The notes under the pieces are model-generated. The model was not told the DNA's origin. It was given only the letters and a program-made list of their open reading frames with translations, and made no database searches. The translations under genes were made by a program, and so were the position numbers. From Candidatus Omnitrophota bacterium (GTDB lineage Bacteria > Omnitrophota > Gorgyraeia > JABMRN01 > RBG-13-46-9), in assembly GCA_016782495.1 (NCBI GenBank), contig JADHYL010000002.1, positions 1 to 30,507 on the forward strand: 30,507 bases of DNA. The letters run 5' to 3'. This document shows positions 7,719 through 15,319 of the stretch, piece by piece. Within the stretch, counting starts at the first letter, position 1. Every line of letters starts with the position of its first letter.

Positions 7719-7747
7719 TTGAGGCGTGTTTGTTTTAGAGGTATAAT
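7719..7747 (+). promoter_or_regulatory. Sigma70-type promoter, copy 3 of a repeated cassette
   Basis: TTGAGG (7719-7724), 17-base spacer with GTTTGTTTT, TATAAT (7742-7747). A palindrome begins six bases downstream (7753-7779), so a transcript starting here would open with a hairpin. It lies upstream of a second promoter (7807-7835) for the SYLF gene. Confidence 0.75.
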
Positions 7748-7752
7748 TAAGA

Positions 7753-7779
7753 ATTTATCGAAGTCCGACTTCGATAAAT
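7753..7779. repeat. GAAGTC/GACTTC palindrome, single copy
   Basis: Perfect 13-bp arms around one central C, with core CGAAGTC-C-GACTTCG. The same core occurs twice in the larger palindrome at 15269-15319. Placed at the predicted transcript start of promoter copy 3, it could protect or regulate the 5' end, or simply be a dispersed repeat. Confidence 0.8.
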
Positions 7780-7806
7780 GGACTGTGTCGCCGGTAGCGA
7801 AAGCAC

Positions 7807-7835
7807 TTGGCAAAGTCCGGTTTTTACGGTATACT
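7807..7835 (+). promoter_or_regulatory. Sigma70-type promoter of the SYLF-domain gene
   Basis: TTGGCA (7807-7812), 17-base spacer, TATACT (7830-7835), 21 bases before the ATG at 7857. With the promoter at 7719 this gene seems to have tandem promoters. Confidence 0.7.
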
Positions 7836-7856
7836 TTACAAAAAAGGAGGTAAGGC

Positions 7857-8402
7857 ATGCGGCAAAAAGCTCTTATAGTTTTGATTGCGCTTTGTTTTGT
7901 CAGTGTCGTTGCGATTAGTCAGACATTGGCCGTGACAGCGGAAAATATCGACAAAGGCGTAGAGAGATCGATTAAAATGCTCGAAGACATTAAAGGCGGG
8001 CCGGAGGTTATAAAAAAGGCCAAAGGCATGCTTGTGTTTCCGGCGGTTTTTAAAGGAGGCATAGGCATAGGCGGAGAATACGGGGAAGGCGCGCTACTGA
8101 TCGGTGGTAAAACATCCGGTTATTACAGCACAGCAGCCGCGTCGATAGGTTTTCAGCTCGGCGGTCAGAAAAAGACGATAATCATAGCTTTCATGGACCA
8201 GGCGCCTCTCGACCAGTTCCTTAAAAGCAAGGGATGGAAAATTGGGGCGGATGCGTCGGTTGCGGTGATAACATTGGGAGCGGACGGTTCGATAGATACG
8301 TCAAAAACCAATAAGCCGATAGTGGCGTTTGCGCTTGATAAAAAAGGCCTCATGTACAACCTCACGCTTGAGGGAGCGAAAGTCACAAAAATAGAAAGAT
8401 AA
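7857..8402 (+). CDS. Ysc84/SYLF domain lipid-binding protein, exported
   Basis: The 181-residue protein has a signal peptide (residues 1-23, ALIVLIALCFVSVVAISQTLA) and one SYLF domain (PF04366), recognisable by KGMLVFPAVFKGGIGIGGEYGEGALL near residues 55-80, GYYSTAAASIGFQLGGQKK near 88-107, and a closing GADASVAVITLGADG stretch. In eukaryotes the domain binds phosphoinositides and actin; in bacteria it is a periplasmic or outer-membrane lipid-binding protein of unsettled function. The start is fixed by AAAGGAGG eight bases upstream. A strong terminator follows at 8421-8453, though the next gene starts just after it. Confidence 0.9.
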   Translation: MRQKALIVLIALCFVSVVAISQTLAVTAENIDKGVERSIKMLEDIKGGPEVIKKAKGMLVFPAVFKGGIGIGGEYGEGALLIGGKTSGYYSTAAASIGFQLGGQKKTIIIAFMDQAPLDQFLKSKGWKIGADASVAVITLGADGSIDTSKTNKPIVAFALDKKGLMYNLTLEGAKVTKIER

Positions 8403-8420
8403 AAAATACGATTTCAAACA

Positions 8421-8453
8421 AAACGCCTCAAGCTCAAACTTGAGGCGTTTTTT
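8421..8453 (+). terminator. Intrinsic terminator after the SYLF gene
   Basis: A perfect 12-bp stem (AAACGCCTCAAG, 8421-8432, pairing with 8439-8450), 6-base loop, then a T-run. It shares CGCCTCAAG with the terminator at 4121-4150. Read-through would feed the acidic-protein gene, whose ribosome-binding site begins about six bases later. Confidence 0.85.
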
Positions 8454-8466
8454 GCAAGGAGGTAAA

Positions 8467-8772
8467 ATGAAAAAATTTGTCATCATCACGCTTGCCATAG
8501 TTCTTTTATTTCTCGTCGCTTCGAATGTTACGGCACGCCGCGCAAACGACGGAGGCGTTCTCGAGGACACCATGGATATAAGGGAAAAGGACGGTAGCGT
8601 TAAGACTATCGACCTGGGCGAGCCTACCGAAGAAGAGGAGAGCCAGGCGGACAGAGAAGAGGAGTGGAAGGAAGAAGAAGACGAGGGCTTTGACGGCGGG
8701 GAAGAAGATACTTTAGAAGAGATGGCAGGGGATGATTCTGATTCCGACTGGGTATTTGAGCCCAAGAACTGA
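8467..8772 (+). CDS. Small exported, highly acidic protein
   Basis: The start is ATG 8467, with AAGGAGG six bases upstream. The 101-residue product has a signal sequence (MKKFVIITLAIVLLFLVASNVTA) followed by an extremely acidic tail in which Glu and Asp dominate residues 50-95. No conserved catalytic motif is seen and no family is recognised. It is probably periplasmic; the acidic tail could bind cations or basic proteins, but that is speculation. It lies directly after the terminator of the SYLF gene and 41 bases before the next small membrane protein. Confidence 0.7.
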   Translation: MKKFVIITLAIVLLFLVASNVTARRANDGGVLEDTMDIREKDGSVKTIDLGEPTEEEESQADREEEWKEEEDEGFDGGEEDTLEEMAGDDSDSDWVFEPKN

Positions 8773-8813
8773 TTTTTGGGAGCGATCAGGCTTAATAAAA
8801 AAAGGAGAACTTT

Positions 8814-8993
8814 ATGGAAGTTAAATCAGCAAACGCCGCCACCACGATTTTATTCGGAGCGGGAATACTTTTACTTCTGGCTTCGGCATTTGACCTTGTA
8901 CCTAAATTAGACAACGCGCTTGTGTTTTTTGGTATCGCCTGTTTTATCGTTGGCGGTATTATCAAGAGGATAAAAGGCGGCGGCTGTTGCTAA
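8814..8993 (+). CDS. Small two-segment membrane protein, 59 residues
   Basis: ATG 8814 is preceded by AAAGGAG with six-base spacing. The 59-residue product has two hydrophobic segments (about residues 11-25, TILFGAGILLLLASA, and 35-50, NALVFFGIACFIVGGII) joined by a short polar turn (DLVPKLDN), then a basic stretch and a Gly-rich Cys-Cys end (KRIKGGGCC). Such helix-turn-helix miniproteins are common in envelopes, and the terminal CC could bind metal or be modified. No named family is recognised. The good ribosome-binding site supports it as real. Confidence 0.65.
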   Translation: MEVKSANAATTILFGAGILLLLASAFDLVPKLDNALVFFGIACFIVGGIIKRIKGGGCC

Positions 8994-9000
8994 TAATTCT

Positions 9001-9029
9001 TTGATTTTTTAGCTATCGTTAGCTATACT
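9001..9029 (+). promoter_or_regulatory. Sigma70-type promoter of the export operon
   Basis: TTGATT (9001-9006), 17-base spacer, TATACT (9024-9029), 34 bases before the tolC-like GTG start. It likely drives the six genes to 15267, which are separated by no more than 15 bases or overlap. Confidence 0.7.
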
Positions 9030-9063
9030 ATAAATGCAAGGCGAGGAAGTATAGGTATAAATA

Positions 9064-10404
9064 GTGGTTAAAAGAAAATTAATATCTTTTCTTATAGTAG
9101 TCTTCATATCTTACTCTTCTTCATACGCCGAGATATCCGAAAATAATAAGTCGGGCCTCTCCATAGAAACCGCCATCCAGATAGCCATTCAGAGCAACAA
9201 GTCAATCCAGATGCAAAAGACCGAAATACAAAAGTCCTACGCCGATAAACTATACGCTATAAGTAATTTCCTGCCGAAAGCGGATTTAAATTATAAGTTC
9301 GATTACTATGACGCGGTGCTTTCATCCACTGACACCGGGACTTCAAGAAAAGACTCGCGAATTTTCCAGGGGTATGAAAGCGATAACACGCTGAGCATAA
9401 CCGTGGCGCAGGATCTATTTAAAGGCGGCGCGCACATCGCGAATTTTAAAGAGGCGGACCTTAAATTTCAATCCCAGAAAGAAACGTGCCGGGCTACGGT
9501 GCTCGAGGTGGAATTTGATACACAAAGGCTTTTTTACGGGCTTCTTCTTGCTTACGAGACGCGGCGTATCGCGCGGGATCTCGTAGGACAGGCTGAAGCC
9601 CACTACGAGGAGGTCCTCGCGAAATACAAACAGGGAACGGCCTCAAGGTTCGATGTCCTGCAGTCAAAGGTCCAGGTATCGCGCCTCATGCCCGAGCTTA
9701 TTGACGCGGAAAATTCCATAAGGATCATAAAGGAAGAATTCAAGAAGTTGCTCGGGGTAGACATGCGGGAAGATGTTAACATAAAAGGAGAGCTTTATCA
9801 CAAGCAAATAGAAATAAAAGAAGAGATGTTTTTGACCGAGGCGTATGAGCGAAGGCCCGAGATGAAATTGAAATCATTAGGCGTTGATATCGAGAAATGG
9901 GGTATTGAGTTCGCCAAGTCCAGCGGCATTCCGCAGGCGACCGGCAATTTCGAGTATTACGCCCGGTCCAACAATGTCGCCGACATGGTAAACGAAAGGC
10001 ACGATAACTGGAGTATCGGCTTTAAAGTGAAAATTCCTATTTTTGACGGTTTGTCTACGCCGGCGAGAATTGACGTGGCGCGGGCGCGATACGCTTACGC
10101 CAAGCTTGACAAAGAGGATTATGTGGACCAGATAGCCGTGGACGTAAGGAAGGCCTGCATAGATCTTGAGGACTCCCAGTCGATCATCATCGCGCAAAAA
10201 GACAGTATCGTCGAGGCCAAAGAGGCCCTGCGCCTTTCGGAAGTGCGTTATAATACAGGCGTGGGCATAAATCTTGATGTTTTGGACGCTCAGGTGGCGC
10301 TTGCCCAGATCGAACAGTCACTCGCCGAAGCCAGGTACGATTATATAATGGCCAAAGCCAATCTTGACAGGGTAATGGGCAGGGAATTTTTCAAGGAGGA
10401 ATAA
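9064..10404 (+). CDS. TolC family outer-membrane efflux protein
   Basis: The 446-residue product has a signal peptide (ISFLIVVFISYSSSYA) and the duplicated helical architecture of outer-membrane efflux proteins (PF02321). Repeat 1 spans roughly residues 30-230, including LSIETAIQIAIQSNKSIQMQ and the KYKQGTASRFDVLQSKVQVS helix; repeat 2 spans 240-440, with RPEMKLKSLGVDIEKW, the SIGFKVKIPIFDGLSTPARI strand and VRYNTGVGINLDVLDAQVALAQ. Length is typical. It would form the trimeric outer-membrane channel of the exporter encoded downstream. The start is GTG 9064, with GAGGAAG upstream at slightly long spacing. The next gene begins immediately after its stop, so coupling is expected. Confidence 0.93.
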   Translation: MVKRKLISFLIVVFISYSSSYAEISENNKSGLSIETAIQIAIQSNKSIQMQKTEIQKSYADKLYAISNFLPKADLNYKFDYYDAVLSSTDTGTSRKDSRIFQGYESDNTLSITVAQDLFKGGAHIANFKEADLKFQSQKETCRATVLEVEFDTQRLFYGLLLAYETRRIARDLVGQAEAHYEEVLAKYKQGTASRFDVLQSKVQVSRLMPELIDAENSIRIIKEEFKKLLGVDMREDVNIKGELYHKQIEIKEEMFLTEAYERRPEMKLKSLGVDIEKWGIEFAKSSGIPQATGNFEYYARSNNVADMVNERHDNWSIGFKVKIPIFDGLSTPARIDVARARYAYAKLDKEDYVDQIAVDVRKACIDLEDSQSIIIAQKDSIVEAKEALRLSEVRYNTGVGINLDVLDAQVALAQIEQSLAEARYDYIMAKANLDRVMGREFFKEE

Positions 10405-11325
10405 ATGGGAAACAAAGATGCGCCGAAAATAAAAGGAAAAATCGCTTCAAAAATTTCCGCAAAAGCCAAATCTTTTGTTCACAGGCTCGGAAACGACCCG
10501 AAATTCGCGATAAGAATAGTCTTCTGGGTGGTTGTTATTTTTGTGATATTTTCGGCCTTTTCGTTGTACGAAAAAGAAAAATGGCGTAAGCTCATAAAAG
10601 TTTCTGGCGTTATCGAAGGAGATGACGTTCGGGTTTCATTCAGGGTAGAAGGGAGAATGGACGAGCTCCTGACCGACGAGGGATGTCTTTTGGAAGTAGG
10701 ACAGATAGTCGCGAGGCTCAACAAAGACGATCTCACGGAAAAGAGAAACGAAGCGCTGGCGGCGCTCGTGAGAGCCGAACGTCAGCTGGAACTCGATCAG
10801 CTCGATTACGTGAGGGCGGAGAATCTATTTGAACAAGGGGCAATTTCCGAACAGGACAGGGACGTCGCCAAAACAAAAGCCGGCACCACGAGCGCGACCC
10901 TGGACAAGGCGCGCGCATCGTTAGGGCTGGCCGAGACAACGCTCGGCTGGGCAGACCTTACTTCACCGCTTAACGGATATGTCATTGTAAAAAGTTCTCT
11001 TCCCGGGGAAGTTGTTCAGTTAGGGCAGCCGGTCGTAACCGTAGTTGACTTAAGCAATATATGGGTCACCGCCTATATTAACGAATCGGATCTTGGAAAG
11101 GTGAAATACAATCAAAAGGCGTTTGTAAAGACCGACAGCTATCCCTTCAAAAAATATGACGGGTGGGTTTCCTTCATATCGCAACAAGCGGAGTTTACGC
11201 CGAAATATATCCAGACCACCGAAGAGAGGGTGAAGTATGTCTACAGGGTAAAAGTACGCGTTGATAACTCGAGCCTTGACCTCAAGCCCGGAATGCCCGC
11301 CGACGGCTATATTATTCTGGAGTAA
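10405..11325 (+). CDS. HlyD/YbhG-like membrane fusion protein
   Basis: The 306-residue protein is a periplasmic adaptor linking inner-membrane ABC permeases to TolC. It has a cytoplasmic basic N-terminus, one membrane anchor (residues 34-54, IRIVFWVVVIFVIFSAFSLY), a split biotinyl-lipoyl domain (VSGVIEGDDVRVSFRVEGRM and SPLNGYVIVKSSLPGEVVQLGQPV), a helical hairpin between them (about residues 110-180), and the beta-barrel end with LKPGMPADGYIIL. ATG directly follows the tolC stop, with GGAGG inside the tolC 3' end. The TTEERVKYVYRVKVRVDN stretch resembles the YbhG/YhiI subgroup. Confidence 0.92.
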   Translation: MGNKDAPKIKGKIASKISAKAKSFVHRLGNDPKFAIRIVFWVVVIFVIFSAFSLYEKEKWRKLIKVSGVIEGDDVRVSFRVEGRMDELLTDEGCLLEVGQIVARLNKDDLTEKRNEALAALVRAERQLELDQLDYVRAENLFEQGAISEQDRDVAKTKAGTTSATLDKARASLGLAETTLGWADLTSPLNGYVIVKSSLPGEVVQLGQPVVTVVDLSNIWVTAYINESDLGKVKYNQKAFVKTDSYPFKKYDGWVSFISQQAEFTPKYIQTTEERVKYVYRVKVRVDNSSLDLKPGMPADGYIILE

Positions 11326-11326
11326 A

Positions 11327-12058
11327 ATGCCTTCCATAAAAGCCGTAAACCTTACAAGAAAATTCGGCGACCTCACAGCTGTAAACAGTCTAAACCTGGA
11401 AGTGGAAGAAGGCGAGATATTCGGACTCGTCGGCCCGGACGGCGCCGGAAAAAGCACCACCATGCGGCTTCTTACGGGCATCCTTGACCCGACTGGCGGC
11501 GAAGGGTGGGTTTACGGAAAACACATAGTCAAAGAAAACGAAGTCCTTAAAGACAATATCGCCTACATGTCGCAGCGTTTCGGCCTTTACGAGGACATGA
11601 CAGTCCTCGAGAATATCAATTTTTACGCCGACATATTCTGTATCCCGCCCAAGGAAAGACCGGCCGCCATAGAGAAGCTTTTGGGATTTAGCGGCCTTAC
11701 GCCGTTTAAGGCGAGGCTCGCCGGGAAACTATCCGGCGGCATGAAGCAAAAGCTCGGCCTTGCCTGCGCCCTCATACACACGCCTAAAGTACTTTTTCTT
11801 GATGAGCCGACTAACGGCGTGGATCCTGTCTCGCGGAGGGATTTCTGGCGAATACTTTATGAACTCCTGAAAGAGAAAGTGACTATACTTTATTCCACCT
11901 CATACCTTGACGAAGCGGAACGCTGTAAGAGAGTAGGCTTTTTACACAAAGGGGAACTTTTGCGTTGCGATACGCCGGACGCCATAAAAGAAGAATGTAA
12001 AGCCAAAACCCTTGAAGAGGCCTTCATAAAGGTGATAAGCGAACATGGACAAAAGTGA
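11327..12058 (+). CDS. ABC transporter ATPase 1 (YbhF N-half-like)
   Basis: A start at ATG 11327 gives 243 residues and a normal ABC domain opening (PSIKAVNLTRKFGDLTAV). Visible motifs are Walker A GPDGAGKSTT (Asp replaces the more usual Asn), the Q-loop in AYMSQRFGLYEDM, signature LSGGMKQKL, Walker B VLFLDEP with the D-loop GVDP, and a switch region where the expected His is replaced (ILYSTSYLDEAE, Ser-Tyr instead of Thr-His). That substitution suggests a degenerate or asymmetric ATP site. The gene starts two bases after the adaptor stop and overlaps the next ATPase by 14 bases. With ATPase 2 it corresponds to the two halves of YbhF, which is a single fused protein in Escherichia coli. Confidence 0.93.
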   Translation: MPSIKAVNLTRKFGDLTAVNSLNLEVEEGEIFGLVGPDGAGKSTTMRLLTGILDPTGGEGWVYGKHIVKENEVLKDNIAYMSQRFGLYEDMTVLENINFYADIFCIPPKERPAAIEKLLGFSGLTPFKARLAGKLSGGMKQKLGLACALIHTPKVLFLDEPTNGVDPVSRRDFWRILYELLKEKVTILYSTSYLDEAERCKRVGFLHKGELLRCDTPDAIKEECKAKTLEEAFIKVISEHGQK

Positions 12059-13010
12059 AATTGCGGTAAGCGTTGATAAGCTTGAAAAAAGATTCGGGGA
12101 CTTCACGGCCGTAAACCATGTCTCCTTCGAGGTGGGAAAAGGCGAGATATTCGGGTTTCTGGGGCCAAACGGCGCAGGAAAATCTACCACCATACGCATG
12201 CTTTGTGGACTCCTTTCTCCGACGTCGGGCGCCGGAAGGGTGGGCGGTTTTGATATAATGAAAGAACAGGAAAAAATTAAAGAAAACATAGGTTATATGT
12301 CGCAGAAGTTTTCTCTTTACGATGACCTCACCGTTGAGGAAAATATAGATTTTTACGCAGGTATCTATAAGCTTCCCAAAAAAGAAATCCCCGCAAGGAA
12401 AGCGGCTGTCATAAAGCTCGCCGACATCGAGGGCTTAAGCGGCAGCATGACAAGGACGCTTTCCGGAGGATGGAAACAGCGCCTCGCCCTCGGGTGCGCC
12501 ATACTTCACAAACCCAATATAATTTTTCTGGATGAACCGACTTCCGGGGTTGACCCGATCACGCGCAATAACTTCTGGAGCATAATAAAAGAAATGTCCC
12601 AAAGGGGCGTCACCGTTTTTGTTACGACGCATTACATGGACGAAGCGGAAAACTGCAACCGCCTGGCCATGATCTACAAGGGTAACCTCATAGCCATGGG
12701 AACACCCGAAGAGATGAAAACAAAACTCATGAAACAGAATATACTGGAAGTCGAGGTGCCGAATGCCGAAGGATGGATAGACTTTATTAAGGGGCTCGCG
12801 GAAATAGATGAGACAGCCATATTCGGCGCTAAGCTCCACTGCGTCTCTCAAGACGAAAAGAAAGGCACATCGGCGCTTGAAAAACTTTTTAAAGAAAAGA
12901 ACGCCAAGGACTATTCTATTCACAAGATAAAACCTTCGCTTGAGGACGTTTTTGTCTCGCTCATAGAAACGTACGACAAGGAGCATCGGGATGAATCTAA
13001 GAAGGATTAA
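12045..13010 (+). CDS. ABC transporter ATPase 2 (YbhF C-half-like)
   Basis: The 321-residue protein has canonical ABC motifs: Walker A GPNGAGKSTTI near residue 42, Q-loop YMSQKFSLYDDL, signature LSGGWKQRL, Walker B IIFLDEP, D-loop GVDP, and the switch His in VTTHYMDEAE. A C-terminal extension of about 80 residues (from KTKLMKQNILEVEV) matches the regulatory tail of ABC-2 type ATPases. It keeps the consensus residues that ATPase 1 lacks, which supports a heterodimer with one canonical and one degenerate site. Overlaps of 14 bases upstream and 20 bases downstream indicate translational coupling. Confidence 0.94.
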   Translation: MDKSEIAVSVDKLEKRFGDFTAVNHVSFEVGKGEIFGFLGPNGAGKSTTIRMLCGLLSPTSGAGRVGGFDIMKEQEKIKENIGYMSQKFSLYDDLTVEENIDFYAGIYKLPKKEIPARKAAVIKLADIEGLSGSMTRTLSGGWKQRLALGCAILHKPNIIFLDEPTSGVDPITRNNFWSIIKEMSQRGVTVFVTTHYMDEAENCNRLAMIYKGNLIAMGTPEEMKTKLMKQNILEVEVPNAEGWIDFIKGLAEIDETAIFGAKLHCVSQDEKKGTSALEKLFKEKNAKDYSIHKIKPSLEDVFVSLIETYDKEHRDESKKD

Positions 13011-14121
13011 GGCTGTCTCGAGAAAAGAATTCATACAAATCTTACGCGACCCCAGAAGCCTGGGCCTGGGGCTCGGTATACCTATAATACTAATAGTGCT
13101 TTTTGGTTACGGATTGTCCCTTGATATACAGCACGTTCCGATGGCCATATGGGACCAGGATAATACCAAGGCCTCGGTGGAATTTACCCTCAATTTCAGG
13201 AATTCCATATATTTTGAGATTATCGGCTATTATGATAATTATAGAGACCTGGAACATCTCCTGGACCACGGGAAGGCCATCATGATCATGGTAATCCCGA
13301 AGGATTTTTCGAGGAAACTTTATTCCAACCAGTCAGTGCCGTTACAGATAATATTGGACGGATCGGATGCCAACACCGCCAGTATCGCCATAGGGTACGC
13401 CAAAAATGTCATAAATACTTATAATACGAATATCCTTACCGAGGTTTCGGAAAAATACGGCATCGCAAATCCGGAGCCCATAGATTTGAGATCACGAGTC
13501 TGGTTTAACCAGAATTTTGAAAGCAAATATTTCATAGTGCCGGGCCTGATCGCGGTAATAATAATGACAATCGCAGCGCTTCTCACCTCTCTTACGGTAG
13601 CCCGGGAATGGGAGCGTGGCACCATGGAGCAACTCATATCAACGCCCGTAAGGCCTTCTGAGCTTGTAATCGGAAAATTCATACCGTATTTCGCCATAGG
13701 ATTGATTGACCTTACGATAGCGGTGCTCATGGGGAGATTTGTTTTTACCGTTCCGCTTAAAGGAAGCATAATACTTCTTTTTGCGTTAAGCGCCCTATTT
13801 TTGGCGGGGTCCCTGGGCCTGGGCATCACCATCTCAATAGTGACAAAAAACCAGCTTCTGGCAAGCCAGGTAGCGATCCTCACATCATTTTTGCCTACGA
13901 CACTTCTCTCGGGTTTTACTTACGAAATTTTTAATATGCCCAAAGTCATACAGGGTATTACGTATCTTGTGCCGGCGCGTTATTTTATAGTTTGCCTTCG
14001 CGGAATATACCTGAAGAAAGTGGGCCTTGTGACATTGTGGCCGCAGGCAACTTTTCTCGTTTTTTTCGCTTTAGGAATGATGTTTGTTGCGACCAGGAAA
14101 TTCAAAAAAAAGATACTATGA
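12991..14121 (+). CDS. ABC-2 type permease 1 (YbhS-like)
   Basis: The 376-residue membrane protein has the ABC-2 layout: a cytoplasmic amphipathic N-terminus with the family signature RKEFIQILRDPRSLGL, one membrane helix (ILIVLFGYGLSL), a periplasmic domain of about 150 residues, and five C-terminal helices starting near residue 182 (FIVPGLIAVIIMTIAALLTSL). The coupling-helix region AREWERGTMEQLISTPVRPSEL is typical. It overlaps the ATPase gene by 20 bases. It pairs with the next gene, of identical length and similar sequence, to form a heterodimeric channel for an unknown substrate. Confidence 0.92.
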   Translation: MNLRRIKAVSRKEFIQILRDPRSLGLGLGIPIILIVLFGYGLSLDIQHVPMAIWDQDNTKASVEFTLNFRNSIYFEIIGYYDNYRDLEHLLDHGKAIMIMVIPKDFSRKLYSNQSVPLQIILDGSDANTASIAIGYAKNVINTYNTNILTEVSEKYGIANPEPIDLRSRVWFNQNFESKYFIVPGLIAVIIMTIAALLTSLTVAREWERGTMEQLISTPVRPSELVIGKFIPYFAIGLIDLTIAVLMGRFVFTVPLKGSIILLFALSALFLAGSLGLGITISIVTKNQLLASQVAILTSFLPTTLLSGFTYEIFNMPKVIQGITYLVPARYFIVCLRGIYLKKVGLVTLWPQATFLVFFALGMMFVATRKFKKKIL

Positions 14122-14136
14122 TAGGGATAAAGAATT

Positions 14137-15267
14137 ATGTTTGACAGGATTTTTTCCTTACTGCGCAAGGAATTTTTACAGGTTCTGCGCGACCCGCGCA
14201 TGAAAACGGTTATTTTCATCAGTCCTCTCGTGCAGCTTTTAATTTTCGGTTACGCCGCCACCATGGACATAACGAATATCCCGACAGCCGTTTACGACCT
14301 TGATAATACAAACATAAGTAGAGAAGTTATAAGGGAATTTTCTTATTCAAAATACTTTAACATAAAGCACTATCTTAGAAACGACAAGGACATAAAAGAC
14401 GTTATAAATAAAGCCGATGTCCTGGCGGTCCTTAAATTTAACAGGGGCTTCGGACGCGATATCATGGGAAAAAGAAGCGCGCCTCTACAGCTCATACTGG
14501 ACGGAACGGATTCAAATGCTTCGCAAATAATACTGGGCTATGCGGGCCAGGTCATAAGCACTTATAATTACAGGGCAATGCGCCAGCTGGCAGAAGTCTA
14601 CATAAGAAAAATAGACATCTGCCCCCAGATAGAGCTGCGCGACCGGAGCTGGTTTAACGAAAACCTCATATCGCGCAACTACTTCCTGCCGGGAGTCATG
14701 TGCTCGATAATATCGATAATGTCTATTCTTCTATCCGCGATGGCGATAGTGCGCGAAAAAGAAATAGGAACAATGGAGCAGCTCATGGTAAGCCCCATAA
14801 AATCGATCGAGCTTATAATAGGTAAAATAGTTCCTTTCATGGTCATAGCTTTTATTCAGGTGACCCTGATAACATTAATAATATATTTCTGGTTCAGGGT
14901 TCCCATGAGAGGAAGCATTACCCTTCTAGTTTTTTCAACCGCCGTATATTTATTTACGACGCTCGGCATCGGGATTTTTCTGTCAACCCTTTCCTCCACC
15001 CAGCAGGAAGCGATGATGTCGGTTTTTCTCATATACTCTCCCATGTTTCTTCTTTCGGGTTTTGCCTATCCGATAAGGAACATGCCGGTGATTATACAGT
15101 ATATAACGTACCTTAACCCGATGAGATACTATCTCGTTATAATCCGTAGCATTTTCTTAAAAGGAGTGGGACTGGCGGTATTGTGGGACGAGATTTTGGC
15201 GCTTGCCATTATAGGGGCCGTTGTCATAACATTAAGCACCATGAAGTTTCAGAAAACGCTGGCGTAA
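14137..15267 (+). CDS. ABC-2 type permease 2 (YbhR-like)
   Basis: A 376-residue paralogue of permease 1 with the same architecture: RKEFLQVLRDPRMKTV at the N-terminus, one membrane helix, a periplasmic domain containing LILDGTDSNASQIILGYA, and C-terminal helices after NYFLPGVMCSIISIMSILLSA, with the coupling region VREKEIGTMEQLMVSPIKSIEL. AGGGATAA upstream of ATG is a modest ribosome-binding site. It is the last gene of the export operon; its stop lies two bases before the shared palindrome at 15269-15319, the likely end of the transcript. Confidence 0.92.
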   Translation: MFDRIFSLLRKEFLQVLRDPRMKTVIFISPLVQLLIFGYAATMDITNIPTAVYDLDNTNISREVIREFSYSKYFNIKHYLRNDKDIKDVINKADVLAVLKFNRGFGRDIMGKRSAPLQLILDGTDSNASQIILGYAGQVISTYNYRAMRQLAEVYIRKIDICPQIELRDRSWFNENLISRNYFLPGVMCSIISIMSILLSAMAIVREKEIGTMEQLMVSPIKSIELIIGKIVPFMVIAFIQVTLITLIIYFWFRVPMRGSITLLVFSTAVYLFTTLGIGIFLSTLSSTQQEAMMSVFLIYSPMFLLSGFAYPIRNMPVIIQYITYLNPMRYYLVIIRSIFLKGVGLAVLWDEILALAIIGAVVITLSTMKFQKTLA

Positions 15268-15268
15268 T

Positions 15269-15319
15269 ATACCGAAGTCCGACTTCGATATATTATATAT
15301 CGAAGTCAGACTTCGGTAT
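15269..15319. terminator. Shared bidirectional palindrome between convergent genes
   Basis: 24-bp arms (15269-15292 and 15296-15319) with one mismatch and a 3-base loop; each arm itself contains the smaller palindrome CGAAGTC-N-GACTTCG. It separates the export operon from the convergent dus gene, so it probably ends both transcripts, though it lacks a long T-run. The dus stop codon (TTA on this strand) is exactly the loop. Confidence 0.7.

Noticed and set aside
7659..7853. Open frame of 64 codons between DUF3137 and the SYLF gene
   Set aside because: It runs through two promoters and a palindrome and has no ribosome-binding site; the peptide (KSDFDK) just reflects the palindrome.
8440..8469. 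Fourth copy of the promoter cassette (TTGAGG, 17 bases, TAAAAT at 8440-8468)
   Set aside because: The -10 candidate overlaps the start codon and ribosome-binding site of the acidic-protein gene, so the spacing is probably coincidental; the T-run serves as terminator.
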